Below are positions 48,760 to 62,200 of a stretch of 64,000 bases of DNA, one piece after another. Below the pieces are notes generated by a model. That model saw nothing but the letters and a program-made list of their open reading frames with translations, did no database searches and was not told where the DNA came from. Position numbers and translations under genes: made by a program. This stretch comes from Myoxocephalus aenaeus. Lineage: Eukaryota > Chordata > Actinopteri > Perciformes > Cottidae. Every line of letters begins with the position of its first letter. Within the stretch, counting starts at the first letter, position 1. The stretch spans positions 2,253,501 through 2,317,500 of the forward strand of contig JBAMJR010000040.1 in assembly GCA_038501785.1 (NCBI GenBank), given 5' to 3'.

Positions 48760-49544
48760 AGCTTCCCCCAGCACTAGGAGATGCTCTGCACATTCCCCCT
48801 AATTGCTTGTTTCAAGCAGAGGCTGATTGTGGAAAATTATACCCTTTGCTTTTTCTTCTGTGTTCCCCCTCTGTCTTTTTTTCTTTTTCTTTGTGTCTGC
48901 ACATATGCATACACATGTTGAGGGACCAAATATACAGTATGTGCCAGTGTGTACTTTTGGCCTTCCTGGAATAATTAACTTCATGCTAGCTGTAGTTACA
49001 TTATAGTTATGATTTGTTCGCGGTTAAAGTGGTTATTGTATCTTTTTTTTTCTTCTTTTTTATATAATTGATGAATAATTGATAATCCTTGGGTATTGGA
49101 ATGTTAGTCTGTCAAAGCTATTTGAAGATGTCACCTCAAGAAAAGGAGGGCCGCCTACACAAGCACACACCTAATCAATCAAACATCTAAGAAAAAAAGA
49201 GACCTAATCGTTGGCAAATTAAAAAACCTTCTATTTCAATTTCCGGCCAACAAGTTCTGCCTGAAAACGCAACACAAGCCAACTCTCCACCACTCTTCAC
49301 ACTTCCCTTTCCAAACGTGTGGCTCCCTGACAGCGAGTGCTGCCAACTTCACTCATAGAGTATGCATTGGCCAAGAGCAACGTATAGGTCTGGGAAACCC
49401 ACTTAATGTGTGTGTGTGTGTTTATGTGTTTGTGTGAGGCTGTGAACTAGGTGCCCCTCGCCACAAGGTGGGCTTTGCAGGAGAGGCTGTGGTGGTCCCA
49501 CTACTGTAACTACATAAGTGAGGAAATGAAATAAGTGGGAAAAA

Positions 49545-49546
<2 letters not shown>

Positions 49547-49604
<58 letters not shown>
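49547..49604. repeat. (GT)29 microsatellite
   Basis: Pure run; first of three arrays of alternating orientation. Confidence 0.97.
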
Positions 49605-49605
<1 letters not shown>

Positions 49606-49918
49606 TGTGTCGAGGTGGCTGCTATATTCAAATGTATCACACACGGACAAACGAAGGTGCGAGGACAGAAAATAGTATCTCAATGCTACATACTTCTTAA
49701 AAACAGCAGCACTGAAGTGATAACAGAATCAATCTCCTTTTTTAACTCAACAAATGGATCACTTGAACATGCACGCACACACATGAACACGCCGTCTGGT
49801 CTGGGGTGCCTCGTCTTTTTTCTAACAAGGCCTCTCTTACAGTATATGCAGCCTGGCCTGTCTGGTGCGTTTAAGGGGCCACGTAAATCTGTCAATTTAG
49901 CCCCTGAACATTCAGTCA

Positions 49919-49920
<2 letters not shown>

Positions 49921-49995
<75 letters not shown>
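49921..49995. repeat. (CA)37 microsatellite
   Basis: Pure run of opposite orientation to its two neighbours. Confidence 0.97.
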
Positions 49996-49998
<3 letters not shown>

Positions 49999-50258
49999 GA
50001 GCTTTGCAGCTGGAAGGAATTAGGCTGTCTCTCCCTCTCTCGCTCTCTCTCCCTCTCTCTCCCTCCCTACACCAGGGATGATAACCTCCACCGATCACAC
50101 TCTGTGATTGGAGAACCATTTATTTTAGCCATTAACAACATATCTGTTGGCCCCCGGGCTAATAGTTGAGAAGACAGAGGACCTTTAGTGTGGCAAGTCT
50201 TGTCTACTGTCTGGGAGTTTAGCTACTGTATCCTTCAACTGGATGTTCAGTGTGTGGA

Positions 50259-50260
<2 letters not shown>

Positions 50261-50350
<90 letters not shown>
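50261..50350. repeat. (GT)45 microsatellite
   Basis: Pure run; third of the alternating trio. Confidence 0.97.
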
Positions 50351-50351
<1 letters not shown>

Positions 50352-51075
50352 CACCTGTGCAGCTCCATATATAATATTCATCTTACTAATACAAACACAT
50401 GCTCACAACAACTTCCTCATTTTAAACACACTCCCCGTCATACTGCCTTTCACCATGTAGTTAAAATTTAACTTTTGGCTGTCTGGATCATGATGTCACT
50501 GGTGTGCAGCGGTGTTCATATGGAGGTGGACTCCCAGTGCCCCTCTGCAAACATGTCAGCTTAATCTGTGCTGGCGTCTCGGCTGTTTCACAGATCCGTA
50601 ACAAACTGTCCAGTTTAGATGGCGGGTTATCATGCACTGAGCCTCACATATTAGTCTTAATTTGGCACAAAGAGGCTTTGTGTTCACATGAACGTATACA
50701 TGAATGTACACGTACATGAACACATCATCTACAGTGTTTATGAAGGGGTGCTGAAGTGCTCAAATATTAGAGGATATAAATAATGGCTTGTAGTGACGTG
50801 GACGTGTGAATGACATTGAGGGAAAAGACAAGTAAAAATAGAAGTTGAGTGTTCACGAGTTAGTACTGAAAGTGTCTTATCTTCTGTTTTGTGTCAGGCA
50901 GGAAGCCGTGTGACACACGGGCAAACAAACATACAGCCAGCAATAAACAGAAAGACTGCATGCCTTAAATATTGAGACAGATCCACCAAGGTTATGTTGT
51001 GTATTCACTGAAACACTACCCCCGTTACAACCCTGACACAAGCATGTTCTCTTGGCACACACACGCACACACACG

Positions 51076-51142
<67 letters not shown>

Positions 51143-52270
51143 ACACACACACACACACACACACGTCTTGGGTAGTAGCCAACAGGCAAAGCATGGCTGC
51201 AGAATGAGGTATTTCGAACACAACCAAATTGTCACTAATGCTGCTTTAAGCTCTCACCTCCTGCTTTCACTGCTCTCTCTCATTTACTATTTTCTAATTA
51301 ATCTTCATATTGTCCTTTCCTTCTTTCATTCTTTATGGTTATCATCCATGTTATCAAGCCAGAGATAGAAGATTTTAGGTGGTTGTATACTTGAATTGCA
51401 TTAGTGCTGAAAACCCTATCTTGATTGTGAAATCTGTAAACGGCATCATTTTATGACAGTAATGGATTTTTGTAAGAGTCACAAACCATCTGCCCTTTGA
51501 CGTGACCCTCACAAAGAGGTGGCTTACCTGTTATCACAGCCCCAGCCCCACTCTTTTCTGCCAATCCCCACTCCATCATCTTTCGTTATATACTTAGCTG
51601 TAAACAGCTTGTGAAATAAATACAAATAAAGGCCCTGTAGGAAGCTGTGGAGGGACTGTTAACAATGGGCCCATGATTGTTTCCCAAACACAGTTTTCAA
51701 AAAGGATCTGACATCAGACGAAGTGAAGTGAGGATGTTTTGTTCCAAAAAGGGCAATTGGAGGAAGGTTTTGAGAGCAACCGTAATGTCTTAATCATCTG
51801 TCCTTCTCGTTTTGATGTGATGTCATTCTCCCCCTGTTGCCTAATAGTTTGAGTACATCGCCAGCATTACAGACTGGATGATAATAACTATAAATACACT
51901 CAGCAGCAGCAGCCAGGCCCTGTCTGTCTATCTCTACCCATCTCACCATTTAGGAATGTATGACCCTAAATAGTCATATATGAAAACATTTGATCACAGA
52001 CCAGTTTAGTCCAATATTTACTTAACGTTTACATGATTCAGATTACAAGGATTTTGTATAAAGCCTTTTTGTGTTCCTTTGATCTTATTCAGTCATTATT
52101 TGGTAACTGATAACTATATATATAGAAGCCTTCAATGTTGAGCTTGGGGGTTAATTGTATTTTCCATACCGATTCATATCATTCTAGTTCCTATATATTC
52201 CCTCTGGTGTTGGTTTCTTTCCTGCTACTCCATGCATATTGTCATCATTGTTCTCTCCATTAATCAAAAT
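50351..52270. other. no gene seen
   Basis: Unique DNA around the CA array at 51056; AGCAGCAGCAGCC at 51902-51914 and TATATATA at 52115-52122 are the only simple tracts on the right. Confidence 0.55.
51056..51164. repeat. (CA)n microsatellite with CG and GA interruptions
   Basis: Interruptions lie near both ends; the centre is pure. Confidence 0.96.
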
Positions 52271-52297
52271 GTGTGTGTGTGTGTGTGTGTGTGTGTG

Positions 52298-52337
<40 letters not shown>

Positions 52338-52359
52338 GAGAGAGAGAGAGAGAGAGAGA
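52271..52359. repeat. (GT)n(GA)n compound microsatellite
   Basis: About 18 GT units, then about 26 GA units with one GGGG interruption. Confidence 0.97.
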
Positions 52360-52498
52360 CAGGTGCTCTCCTTGGGGAGCTCTCTTGGCCAGAACAGAGT
52401 AAGGATATGAATATAGGATATGTGCCATGTGCACCTGCAGAGACTGTGACAAAGACCACACATGCACACAAACAAATACAAGCAGCAAATACCCCCTC

Positions 52499-52531
<33 letters not shown>

Positions 52532-52537
52532 GCGCGC
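52499..52537. repeat. (CA)n(CG)n tract
   Basis: 14 CA units ending in GCACGCGCGC. Confidence 0.92.
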
Positions 52538-53000
52538 AAACAAACGACATCAGGAGGAAATGGGAGATTCCATTGCACAACATCACTTCATTGTCTCTTT
52601 GACAGATGGTCAAAAAACACAATTTCAGCAAGAAGCTAGTTATTAAGGTGTCGATGTTGCTGTCATTTAAGCTTTTTATCGAGCCAAAATGCCAACATGT
52701 TTTGTGTAATTTGATTTCATTATGTTTCGTATAATCAGTCTGAAGATGTTATCTTGGCCTCTGGTGACCTGTGACATTTGCTAGGCAAACCAATAAATCA
52801 GTTGATCAATAAATAGTAAATGGATATATCAATGATGAAAAATAAGTGTTCGATGCAGCCTACGGTTTTAATTTCACTGTTGAGCAGCATCAGCACTGTC
52901 CCTGGAGTACGGTAGTCTACTGCTGCACCACTGTATGTTATCACAAGTGTTTAGACAGTTGGGCAGTAAATAGACTGCTGTAATGGCACTGAACTTTCTC

Positions 53001-53022
53001 ACGCACGCACACACACACACAC
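53001..53022. repeat. short (CA)n tract with CG interruptions
   Basis: ACGCACGC precedes eight CA units. Confidence 0.88.
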
Positions 53023-54824
53023 ATTCACACACACCTTGGTCCCGTTGGCCTCTTCCCGAGGGAGCTGTGGTCTCCATTCTCTCCTGCTGGCTGCTGCGAT
53101 GACTGTGGGGTCCCGGGGTCTTCCAGATAAGACCGCAGGGGGTTTTGTAAAGGCAAGCTTGACTTTCAGAGCACAGGAAGGAAGGATGAATAACCCAGAG
53201 GAAAGGAGGAGAGTAGGGAGCGAGGGCGAATGAAACTCCAAACCACCTGCACATCTGATAAGGGAGCGCGCACTAAGGTGAGCGTAAAAGAGAAGGTTAG
53301 CAGGGAAATGTCAATAAGCGCCCAGAGAGAAGAGAGTCAGGAGCTGAGAGGAGAGAAAGTGAGGGAGAAATGTAGACAGGGAAAAGAGAAAACACGGAAT
53401 CTATCAAAGAAAGATCATGCAACACAAAATATGAGAGGCTGAGGGGAACAAAGAGAAAGGATGAATGAATTATCAATGAAAGAAAGACTACAGCCGCAGA
53501 CTTGAATAGGTGATCTTTGACACAACACAATGCTGCTTTGAAATGGAGAAGTTCACAATCATCGTAAAACACCAAAAAGATTTACACCCACCACGCTCGC
53601 CAAAAGCCTCCTGACTGAAATGTGTTGTAGTTCCTGCTCATTGACGTATCGAGCGGTTATGACAAAGGAAGTGTGGGGGACCTCAGGTAGCTCTGTGTGG
53701 AACCATTGATTTCCACTGTCCGCAGAAGGCCGTTGATTGATAGGGCCGCGCTGGAGTCATTAGATACATTCTCCCCCAGCATCTGAATGCTGAGTGAGAG
53801 GAGAGGAGAGGCAGAATGAGGTAAAACATGTCTGCAAAGTTTAAAATGCAACACTTAAATCCACTAAATGAAGAAGTCTGGTATTTGTGAGTATTGGAAG
53901 TAAAGCATGAATTAAAGTTTGTGATCAATGACACGAGAAAACCATTTGGCTTGAAGATGCTCTCTGTCAACTACCACTCTCTTCAATGCGGCCTGACCCC
54001 TGCGCCCTGTTGTCATAAGCTCACTATTTATGGAGGTGGCGTGAACCCAAGGCCAAGGTGGAGGGCTTATTTTACAGATCTCGCCATAAAACGGTCAGCT
54101 TGAAAATATGAGCGACTTGGCAGGGGGACTCGACTACCTTCAGGATCCTATTGCAGATTGCCAGTTTTAACTGGGGATGGACAGGATGTGAGCGATACGC
54201 AGGGGGAGAAAAGACACGACGACACACAAAATCACCCAGACGGATGTTGACAGACACACAAGTCCTGTAGCAGTATGTTGGTGTATAATGGCTCGGCACT
54301 TTATGGGGCAGTGTCTTAAGTATCTTTTGATTTGTTTTAATTGTATTTAAAATATAAAAAAGTGTGTAAAAACAATGGGTTTAAACAAAACATGTATTAC
54401 AAAATGGTCTCTACAGTGCAGCTTCAACATCGCTTTGAGCCATTTACAGTATATTTGTACGCTCTCGTTCTCTCTGATGTCTCTTTTATGACTTTCTTCT
54501 TGTGCCACAAACACATCTCTCTGTTAAAAGGAAGAAATGATCCTGAAGTTGATGCTGCCATGACATTTATTTAATGATCAAGCCAGAGGGCCATCTTTGT
54601 CATTGAGCTGGAAAATGTTACCTTTCAGTCAGGATTTGAGTTTTTCCTCAAGGAGAGAGCAACTGTTCCAGCGTACATTGTCTTCATAATTAGACAAATA
54701 GTGGAACGTTTTTGAAAAGCGCAGCACAATTTGAATATTTGTTTTGTGAATGAGGCCAGGTTTCTGACTCCCAAACCTCTCTGAAGCCAATAAGACTCTG
54801 AATGTGTCTTTGTGAGTGGATACT

Positions 54825-54828
<4 letters not shown>
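53023..54828. other. no gene seen
   Basis: A purine-rich strand at 53280-53480 gives open but low-complexity Glu/Arg/Lys frames. A donor-like AAGGTGAGCG at 53275-53284 has no convincing partner acceptor. Confidence 0.55.
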
Positions 54829-54873
<45 letters not shown>

Positions 54874-54944
54874 ACACTCACACACACACGCACACACACA
54901 CACACACACACACACTCACTCACACGCACACACACACACACACA
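54829..54944. repeat. (CA)n(CTCA)n compound microsatellite
   Basis: CA blocks separated by CTCA and CGCA units. Confidence 0.96.
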
Positions 54945-55528
54945 ATGTCAATTTTTTCTTGCAGATGATCTTTAATTTCATACAATTTCTGGACATCTCT
55001 CTGCAGCCATCTGCTATGGGACTTTTCATCAAATGCTATCCATAACACACACATACACAGATCCATTCATCCATTTTGTTTGTATCTTTATCGTTATCGT
55101 AAAGCTGGAGCCTTTTCAGATCATGTTATTCAGTAGCTCTCGATCTCAAAGTGGAAAGGCATGATCCCTTTTATCTGATGTAATCAGCATACTTCTGGCA
55201 AACTCTGGATTGAAAGGTTGATGTAATGTAGCATACTTGGAAACATATGTTACTTTACCTGATCAGGAAATTAACTTGAAATGACTCCTCCAATGGCAAG
55301 TCTGACTTCTTCTGCAAGCTAAAATCCGATTAAATTTACTGCATTCCCATGCTCCGTAAAAAAAATTTTTTTCATAACATATGCAAATCCCGTACAACCT
55401 TTAGACTCTGTATATTCCCAAGTTATCATTCAGCTCTTCTTTTATTAAAATGTGATCCACAAGGGAGATAAAGCATGCATGCTGTTATTTTCAAGGGACT
55501 TTCCAAAAAGTCTGACCCGAGAGGCAAA

Positions 55529-55531
<3 letters not shown>

Positions 55532-55596
<65 letters not shown>
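55532..55596. repeat. (TG)32 microsatellite
   Basis: Pure run. Confidence 0.97.
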
Positions 55597-55597
<1 letters not shown>

Positions 55598-56459
55598 TAG
55601 AAACTAAAGTTTAAAAGTTAACAGCTCAGTGTTGCGGCTAAGCGATCTCATTCCCCCACAGTATCGCACACTTATGTACACACCCGAGGTTACAATCCAA
55701 ATTCTGTGACTTGTTGGCCTTTTCTCCTCGATGAAGCATTCTACGGATCAGCGAGCCCATCAGTCTGCTCTCTCCTCCTCTTTGCTCAAATCTCAGCAAT
55801 TATATTTGACATGTAACATCAATAATCTCATTTATTTCCGCGCCCCCCTCTTTCTCTCTCCCAACCAACCGCTCATACACAAATACGCACGAGGGTCTGC
55901 TCACTCCCATTCTCTTATCTGTGTTTGCAGGAAATGTGAGCCACGCAGCATTCGATAAAAAACAATTTTTTGCACCATTGATCCCACTTTTCTTTCCTCC
56001 TCCTGGTCCTCCTCTATGAAAATGGTATTCTGGGCAGTTTGTTGTTAAACAATGAAGTAAATGTTAGGAGAAGACTGCATTTTATAAAGAGCAGCGGGGG
56101 GAAAGACCGTGATGACTCGTACTCGGATGAAATGAATCGCAGTGGGGAAACACACCATGGGCACAACCACTGGTGGTGCTGCCACTCACATAGGCTACGT
56201 TCCACACTTCCACGCACACACACACACACATAGTGTGCTTGCAGGTATGGGAGAATAAGAGTCTGTGCACATCTGTTCGTGTCTGTGTTTCCATGTGGAC
56301 ACTGAGTAGAGAAGCCATGCAGGCCCAGTGGGTGCCACTTTCAGCTCCCCTCACCGCAGTGCCACAGATCAATATAGCTGAAGTCACCCACCTCCACGCA
56401 CCCGGCCTCTGTAATCATTCCCTACGATGTGTTCTGCTTCATTCCCTCCATCGGCCAGG

Positions 56460-57120
56460 TTGTTGTTTATCCTATTATAGCCCTAATTGCCATGCTTATG
56501 GTAACCTTTCTTCAGCTTGCTACCCCCTGCACTAAACTAATGGGTAATGGCACAGGAGGGCTAATGCAACCAAGCTAATTTGGCTGGGCTTATATGCCCA
56601 CATGGACACTTCAGTCTAGCACAATGCCCACGTCCATCATTCTCCTACTGTTTTTTTTCTCTCTCTCTCTCTCTCTTTCTCTATGTGGCTTTCCTAGCAT
56701 TAGCACTCAGTGCAGTGCGCTGTGTGACTCGGGAGCAGGTTGCAACTAATGAGTTACCTCAGAGCTCTCAGTGCTATGGCTTTTTAATTAGTGTCGCAGT
56801 GCTAAGTGTCCCACATGGACCCTTCCCAAGCCCCCTTTCTTGTCATCCATCACCCACTCCTTTTGTTTGCCTTTCATTTACATATATGCACCGGCCCCAA
56901 ATTAGCGAGTGGCTCGTTAATTGCACGTGTGTGGAAGTAAATGGATGGTGGTATGCTGGGGTGGAGGTGCAGTCAACATGTTTACTTCCTGTATACCTCC
57001 AAGGACCACTGGGCTCCAGCACACGGGGAGGTCAAAGTGAATACGCCCCTTGGGCTAAAAAGATCTATTGTGCTGTTTGGAGTAATTAGTACAACTAACA
57101 AGCTCAAGCCCACATTAATA
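56460..57120. promoter_or_regulatory. long candidate conserved non-coding block
   Basis: It contains CCTAATTGCCATGC, GGCTAATGCAACC, AGCTAATTTGG, TTTTTAATTAG, the dyad with homeodomain cores at 56900-56922, GCACGTG, AGTAATTAG and CATTAATAG. A + strand frame of 169 codons crosses it (56580-57089), but its start is pyrimidine-tract translation and no family is apparent. A regulatory reading fits better. Confidence 0.3.
56900..56922. repeat. near-perfect inverted repeat with homeodomain cores, 3-nt spacer
   Basis: AATTAGCGAG at 56900-56909 and CTCGTTAATT at 56913-56922 are reverse complements at 9 of 10 positions around TGG. Each arm carries an AATTA/TTAATT homeodomain-type core. The right arm runs into TGCACGTGTG, an E-box. 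Confidence 0.75.
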
Positions 57121-57152
57121 GAGATATACTGTACATAGACACAAACACAAAT

Positions 57153-57153
<1 letters not shown>

Positions 57154-57223
<70 letters not shown>
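57154..57223. repeat. (CA)35 microsatellite
   Basis: Pure run bordering the candidate regulatory block to its left. Confidence 0.97.
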
Positions 57224-57225
<2 letters not shown>

Positions 57226-57437
57226 CCTACAAACACATGCATAAGTTGTACATAAATGAATTCCATTGAATTCCTTGTATTGTGTGCATTTGAAAATGCA
57301 TTTTCATGGTGCCTTCAAGTACCGAAAGATTGCCAAAACAAATGCAAAGAGTTAAAAAAGACAAACACAGTTGCTGTAACTGACCGAAATGTTGTTTTGG
57401 CTGCCTTCAGAATGAGCTTATCCTGTTCCTTCATGTC

Positions 57438-57487
57438 ATCAAATTAAAATATCTTCTATTGACTTTTTAAAAAGTCTATCAAATTAA
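57438..57487. repeat. 16-bp palindrome between 10-bp direct repeats
   Basis: GACTTTTTAAAAAGTC at 57461-57476 is a perfect palindrome. It is flanked by direct copies of ATCAAATTAA at 57438-57447 and 57478-57487. The layout resembles a tiny insertion footprint, but the A/T richness makes chance plausible. Confidence 0.45.
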
Positions 57488-59115
57488 GCTGGCTATGGTT
57501 ATATTGACTCCTTTTGGCTAAACTGATCGATAGTCGGTCAATAATAGATAATGACGTCTAAGTGCTGAGCGATGGATGACAAGCAGCACCTTAAGTGTCC
57601 CCACTGTTATTGATTATACTCAAACAGCCTCATAGATTAGCTTCTGTTTACTGGTATCAGTTTTATTCGTTTGTTGGGTGAAAACATTGAATCTCCAAAT
57701 GTACAACATGTCAAGAACTTGGTTAAAAAGAGAAGGAAAAAAAGAGAACCGTAGAGTTTTATGTTTATTTTCATTAAATTGATCAAATAAAATAGTTGTG
57801 CTTTTTTACCCAATAGTTCCATCACTCTGCTGCAGAGTGGAAATTATTTTGTTTTCTAATTAAAAAATACAAACATATTGGAATCTGTTTTCACTTTCAA
57901 ATTGATTTTAAGGTTCTTGAATACATAGATTAACGCAAAACTGCAATGTAGGTTATAATCTAATGCAGTTGAAGTGTTAACATCAGCACAAACCAAAAAA
58001 ACAGGGTTTGAATGAAGGGTTTTCATGTTCAAATGTATTTTATGAGGGGTGAACATGTGAATCGTCACATGTCAGCAATGTCAAGTGCTTTCTTCTTGCT
58101 ATGATCCCTCTCATGTGCATACACCTGAGCAGCTTTATAAACAAAATAAATTTCATGTATTTTTTATTATATATTATCAGCCAACCTTCAAACAGCTCAA
58201 CGTGTATTCTCAAGAGAATAGCAGTAATACCGTGTTGTGTCCTTTTCCTCTTTATTTTTATGTTTGACGTCTTGTCCACATGACAGTATCCAACCGCTTC
58301 ACTGTGTGAGGTATATTGTTGTGTTTGTTCCCGATGCTGATTGGCCAATTATGCCTGATTGTGTTCCTTGAGGGAAGCGTTCTCCAAGCCTTGTTAGTGA
58401 ATGGCCAAATTATGCCTTAGCTCTTAGTGTGACCGTGGGGAGCCCAGGACCAATCTAAAAAGTTTTTGGGGTCTTTGCAAAGCCACAAGTAAGTTGTAGT
58501 GACAGCATTATTAATCAAAGGTTAGCTTGAAAGTCATTCTTATTTGCTAGTGTGACTTTAATGGCGACATGGATGCCGTGGGCCGTTTGAGTTTTAATGA
58601 GAAGTTTCCAGGTGGGATTTAAAGTTGGAATTGCGCCCTTTCTCTGTCCTTTATGACCCCTCTGCACCCAGCCCAACTCTGCATATCTGTGACTGCATGC
58701 TGTAGCTCTCACTTATTTCTCTTGCACAGAGTTAAATAATATATAACTGTACACTACTTTGTATTATACAAAACCCCACAGTCCATGCATATACGTACGC
58801 TATGCAATTGCAAACATATTTACTGTGCGCCCATTCCTCTGCAGCGTTGGCAAATCTCATAATTATAATTTAACTGTGAAACACAAGAGCACAACATGGA
58901 AAGCTGGACTGTATTAAATAACTAAGTCTTATGTGCATTAATCTGCTCTTTAGCTCAGTTTGATGATGGACTGCTGCCTCTGTTCTTATGCCACAGTGGT
59001 ATTAGGAGTCTTTAGATAGGCTGCAAGCATCAAGTCTCTAATGCTGGCTGGCTTTGTGTTGTGCAGTGCAGATGAATGGAATGGAAAGCTCACCAGCAGC
59101 TACAGACAGGGTGTG

Positions 59116-59116
<1 letters not shown>
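57488..59116. other. no gene seen
   Basis: A/T-rich unique DNA containing the diverged direct repeat at 58341-58417. Confidence 0.6.
58340..58417 (+). repeat. dispersed direct repeat TGGCCAA(A)TTATGCCT
   Basis: TTGGCCAATTATGCCT at 58341-58356 and ATGGCCAAATTATGCCT at 58401-58417 differ by one inserted A; about 60 bp separate their starts. Confidence 0.55.

Positions 59117-59206
<90 letters not shown>
59117..59206. repeat. (GT)45 microsatellite
   Basis: Pure run. Confidence 0.97.
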
Positions 59207-59208
<2 letters not shown>

Positions 59209-62200
59209 TGATGAGCTGTAAAGAAAAGGATGTAGTCTGACATGCTTGAAGCATTAATAGAGCAATATGTTATGTCACACCCAGTAATCCTCTTCCGTCT
59301 CCTCACTCTGTGTGTATGTTGCTGTGTCTCTGTGTGAGTGTGAGTGTGTTTGCGCGTGTGTGTGTGTGATTGATGACACTACTAATGGTGCGTCTAAACA
59401 CTGGCAGCCCAGTTATCTCTTATCTGACAGGGGGAGAAGGCTTGTGTCAACAGCTGCTCCTCCTCCTCATTTATCTCTCTTTGTCCTGACCGCCTCTCTT
59501 CCTCCTACCCCTGTTTCTTTCTCACAAATTAAAAGCTTATTGGCATGTATGATTGCTGATAATTTTTTTTTTATAGTTATAGTTTTTTAAAACTAATAAT
59601 TATATAAATATATTGATCATTCTATTGTAACAAATGCAATTTACACTTACCTAAAGTCCAACAATGAATCAATGCAATTGTTTAATTGACTAATCATTTA
59701 TGTTTTCCTCGAGATTTCTTGTTGTTTAACACTTCGCCCATCCACCCACTATCCACTTATTCGAGTCAAAGGAGATAGGAAGCTACTCAAGCCTCCTTGT
59801 GCAGCTCCACCATGGGCCCCATCTCCACCATGGGCCTCAATCACCTCAATGCGCCCATTTAGCCATTTGCTTCTCTGAGGGGGGCCCATATCCATCCCTC
59901 CATACATCCCGTCATACATTAAAGGGCAGATTGATAGCCATCAGCCAGGCCTTGGCCACTGACACACTCTTAATATTGTGTCTAACACAAACCAGATGGC
60001 TGCAGGGCTCTTCTGCCACATACACACACACGATCCACTCACTCACTGCTACCCCCAGCCTCTTCTACCGTTTCCCTCTCTCTCAAGAGAGGGGATGAGC
60101 GTTCTTAATTAAAAGTTGGATATATGGGCCTCTTGGTGGAGGTGGTCAAGCGGGATCCATTACCTGCACATCTGGGTCCTCCAGACCAAGAGTTAGGGTG
60201 AGGGCTTAAGATGACGAGAAGGGGGATGGGGTCCCGGGGTTGTGGTGAGTCTGTCTGTGCAGAATCCTGACTTAAAATATTAAGGAAAGGAAAGAAAAAG
60301 GAAGAAGTGGTTATGGAGGTTTGAGCACGAGGTGCAAGAGCTAAAGCTAGTGCTGAGCCCGGCAGAGGCCAGGAGGTGCGAGCCATGATCTCAATAGCTG
60401 TATTGTGTTCACACTTGGACTGGGGCCAAAAACCCTGTGAAATATCAGAGCCGAATGAGGGAGAGAGAAGTGTGGAAATGAAACAATGGTTTACACAACA
60501 GGGAAATAGGTCTTTTCCTCTGCTTCTCGCAAGCAGGCCCAACACTCGAAGAGTACGTTTTTATTGGTCCTCCTGTCCTGGCTAGTCTCAGCCCCTGGTA
60601 GGGCAGTGGAGGGGAGGGCCAGGCCTACACATGTGTGCAGACAGACATAGAGGCACACTCAGATAGACAGACCTAAGTTCAGGAGCCACACACAGAGCAC
60701 AGATGAGAACACACGCATTAAATTATCCTTTGGTTGAGATGAGAATAGCCAGATATTCTTCTAATCCTGTTCAAGGAGAGTAACACGTCTCATAGCATCA
60801 CGCATGCCTTTGTGGCTACAGCTAATCCTTCTGGGCAGAGCACCCCTCCTCACATCCGCCTCACAGAGCAGTCAAGAGTTAGAGCGTCTTTTATTTCTCT
60901 TTCTTTACTTTCCTCTGTTACTAAGAAGTAGAAGAGGTGTGAGCTTTTTAAATACATTTAAGGGATACAATAATGTGCAACATCAATCATCAATAAGGCT
61001 GTCTTTTTTTGCAGTTGTTGGTAATTATTTGTACATTTTTACAATTATTTATAAAAGTGTAAAAAATATCAGCCCTTAACGTGTTCTGTTATCCTACTTA
61101 TATCTCACTTTTACACACAAATAAGTTTCTTATTTACCCACAGACAGTCAACTTCAGTATAAAGTGCTGTCACATAAAAGTGTTTGTTTACCTTATTTCG
61201 TTTTCCACATTTTAAATATTTTTGTTAATAATGTAACTTCATTTAACACATATCCACTTTATTTTATTCTGTTTATCATCTTCAAACAGTATTTATCTGA
61301 AAAAAGGCCTTACAAAATATATATCACCTTGATGAGGCTTTTGTTTTTTGTTGAGCCATGCATGTCTCTTTTTCGAAATGTTTGATTCTGGAGTAAATGC
61401 TTTATTTGGGGTCATCAGACGGAGGAATACAGTCTGGCCACTCGCTCTAGGTGAGGAGGAAGACGAGCAGGACAGAGGAGGTGGTGAGAGGAGAAAGTGG
61501 AGTCTGCTTGTTAGAGTAAACAAGGGTTCTGCTCAGATGGTTCCAATAAGTCCCAGGCCTGCAGCCACACAGGGGTTCTGCCACATGCTGTCCTGGGCAG
61601 CTGCTGCTTGTTTTTACCGGCACTACTTTACTTCACAGTGCATTTTTTTGGCAATTTGAGCTCTTAAATTCAAACCTCCTGCAAAAGCCCAGGTGGACTA
61701 TGGGTGATGATGATGTGAGATTAATTGAGTCTGTCCATCTCTTTCTGGTTCTCTCCAGTTTAAAAGTGTACTGTACACATCTCGTCTCAGCTCTCTGCTG
61801 TCCTGCTCATTGATCGCATAACACACAAGGACGCTGCAACTTTCTACAACGTGGGGACCAAATGGCATTCCACCGAAAAAAGATTTTTTTTTTTAAAAGA
61901 GATGGAAGGAAACATCTTCTGTTTTGTGTCATTCTCCTTCGCTGAGATTCAAGCAATGAGCTAGTTGGTCAGACGAATGAGGCCAACTGTGATTTGATAC
62001 TGAGCAGAAACTGGCAAGTAGAGGGAAAAGGTCTCTTTCTGTTCATGCTGGAAACCCCTGTTGTCTGGTTTAGATCACTGGAAATATGATTGTAAATTAA
62101 TAGTTGTTCACTGCGTTTCTATCATTATCTGCTGCTCTTTTCCTTCATCATTCTCCATTGTATTACAAAAATAAATGTTGTCGAAGGAAGTATTCCTTTA

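Noticed and set aside
49549..50169. 206-codon open frame on +
   Set aside because: It spans one GT and one CA array; stop-free dinucleotide runs account for its length.
53210..53290. Donor-like AAGGTGAGCG
   Set aside because: No matching acceptor with an open frame upstream; purine-rich context produces such matches.
56580..57089. 169-codon open frame on +
   Set aside because: Begins in pyrimidine tracts and crosses motif-dense DNA that fits a regulatory element better; no family signature.
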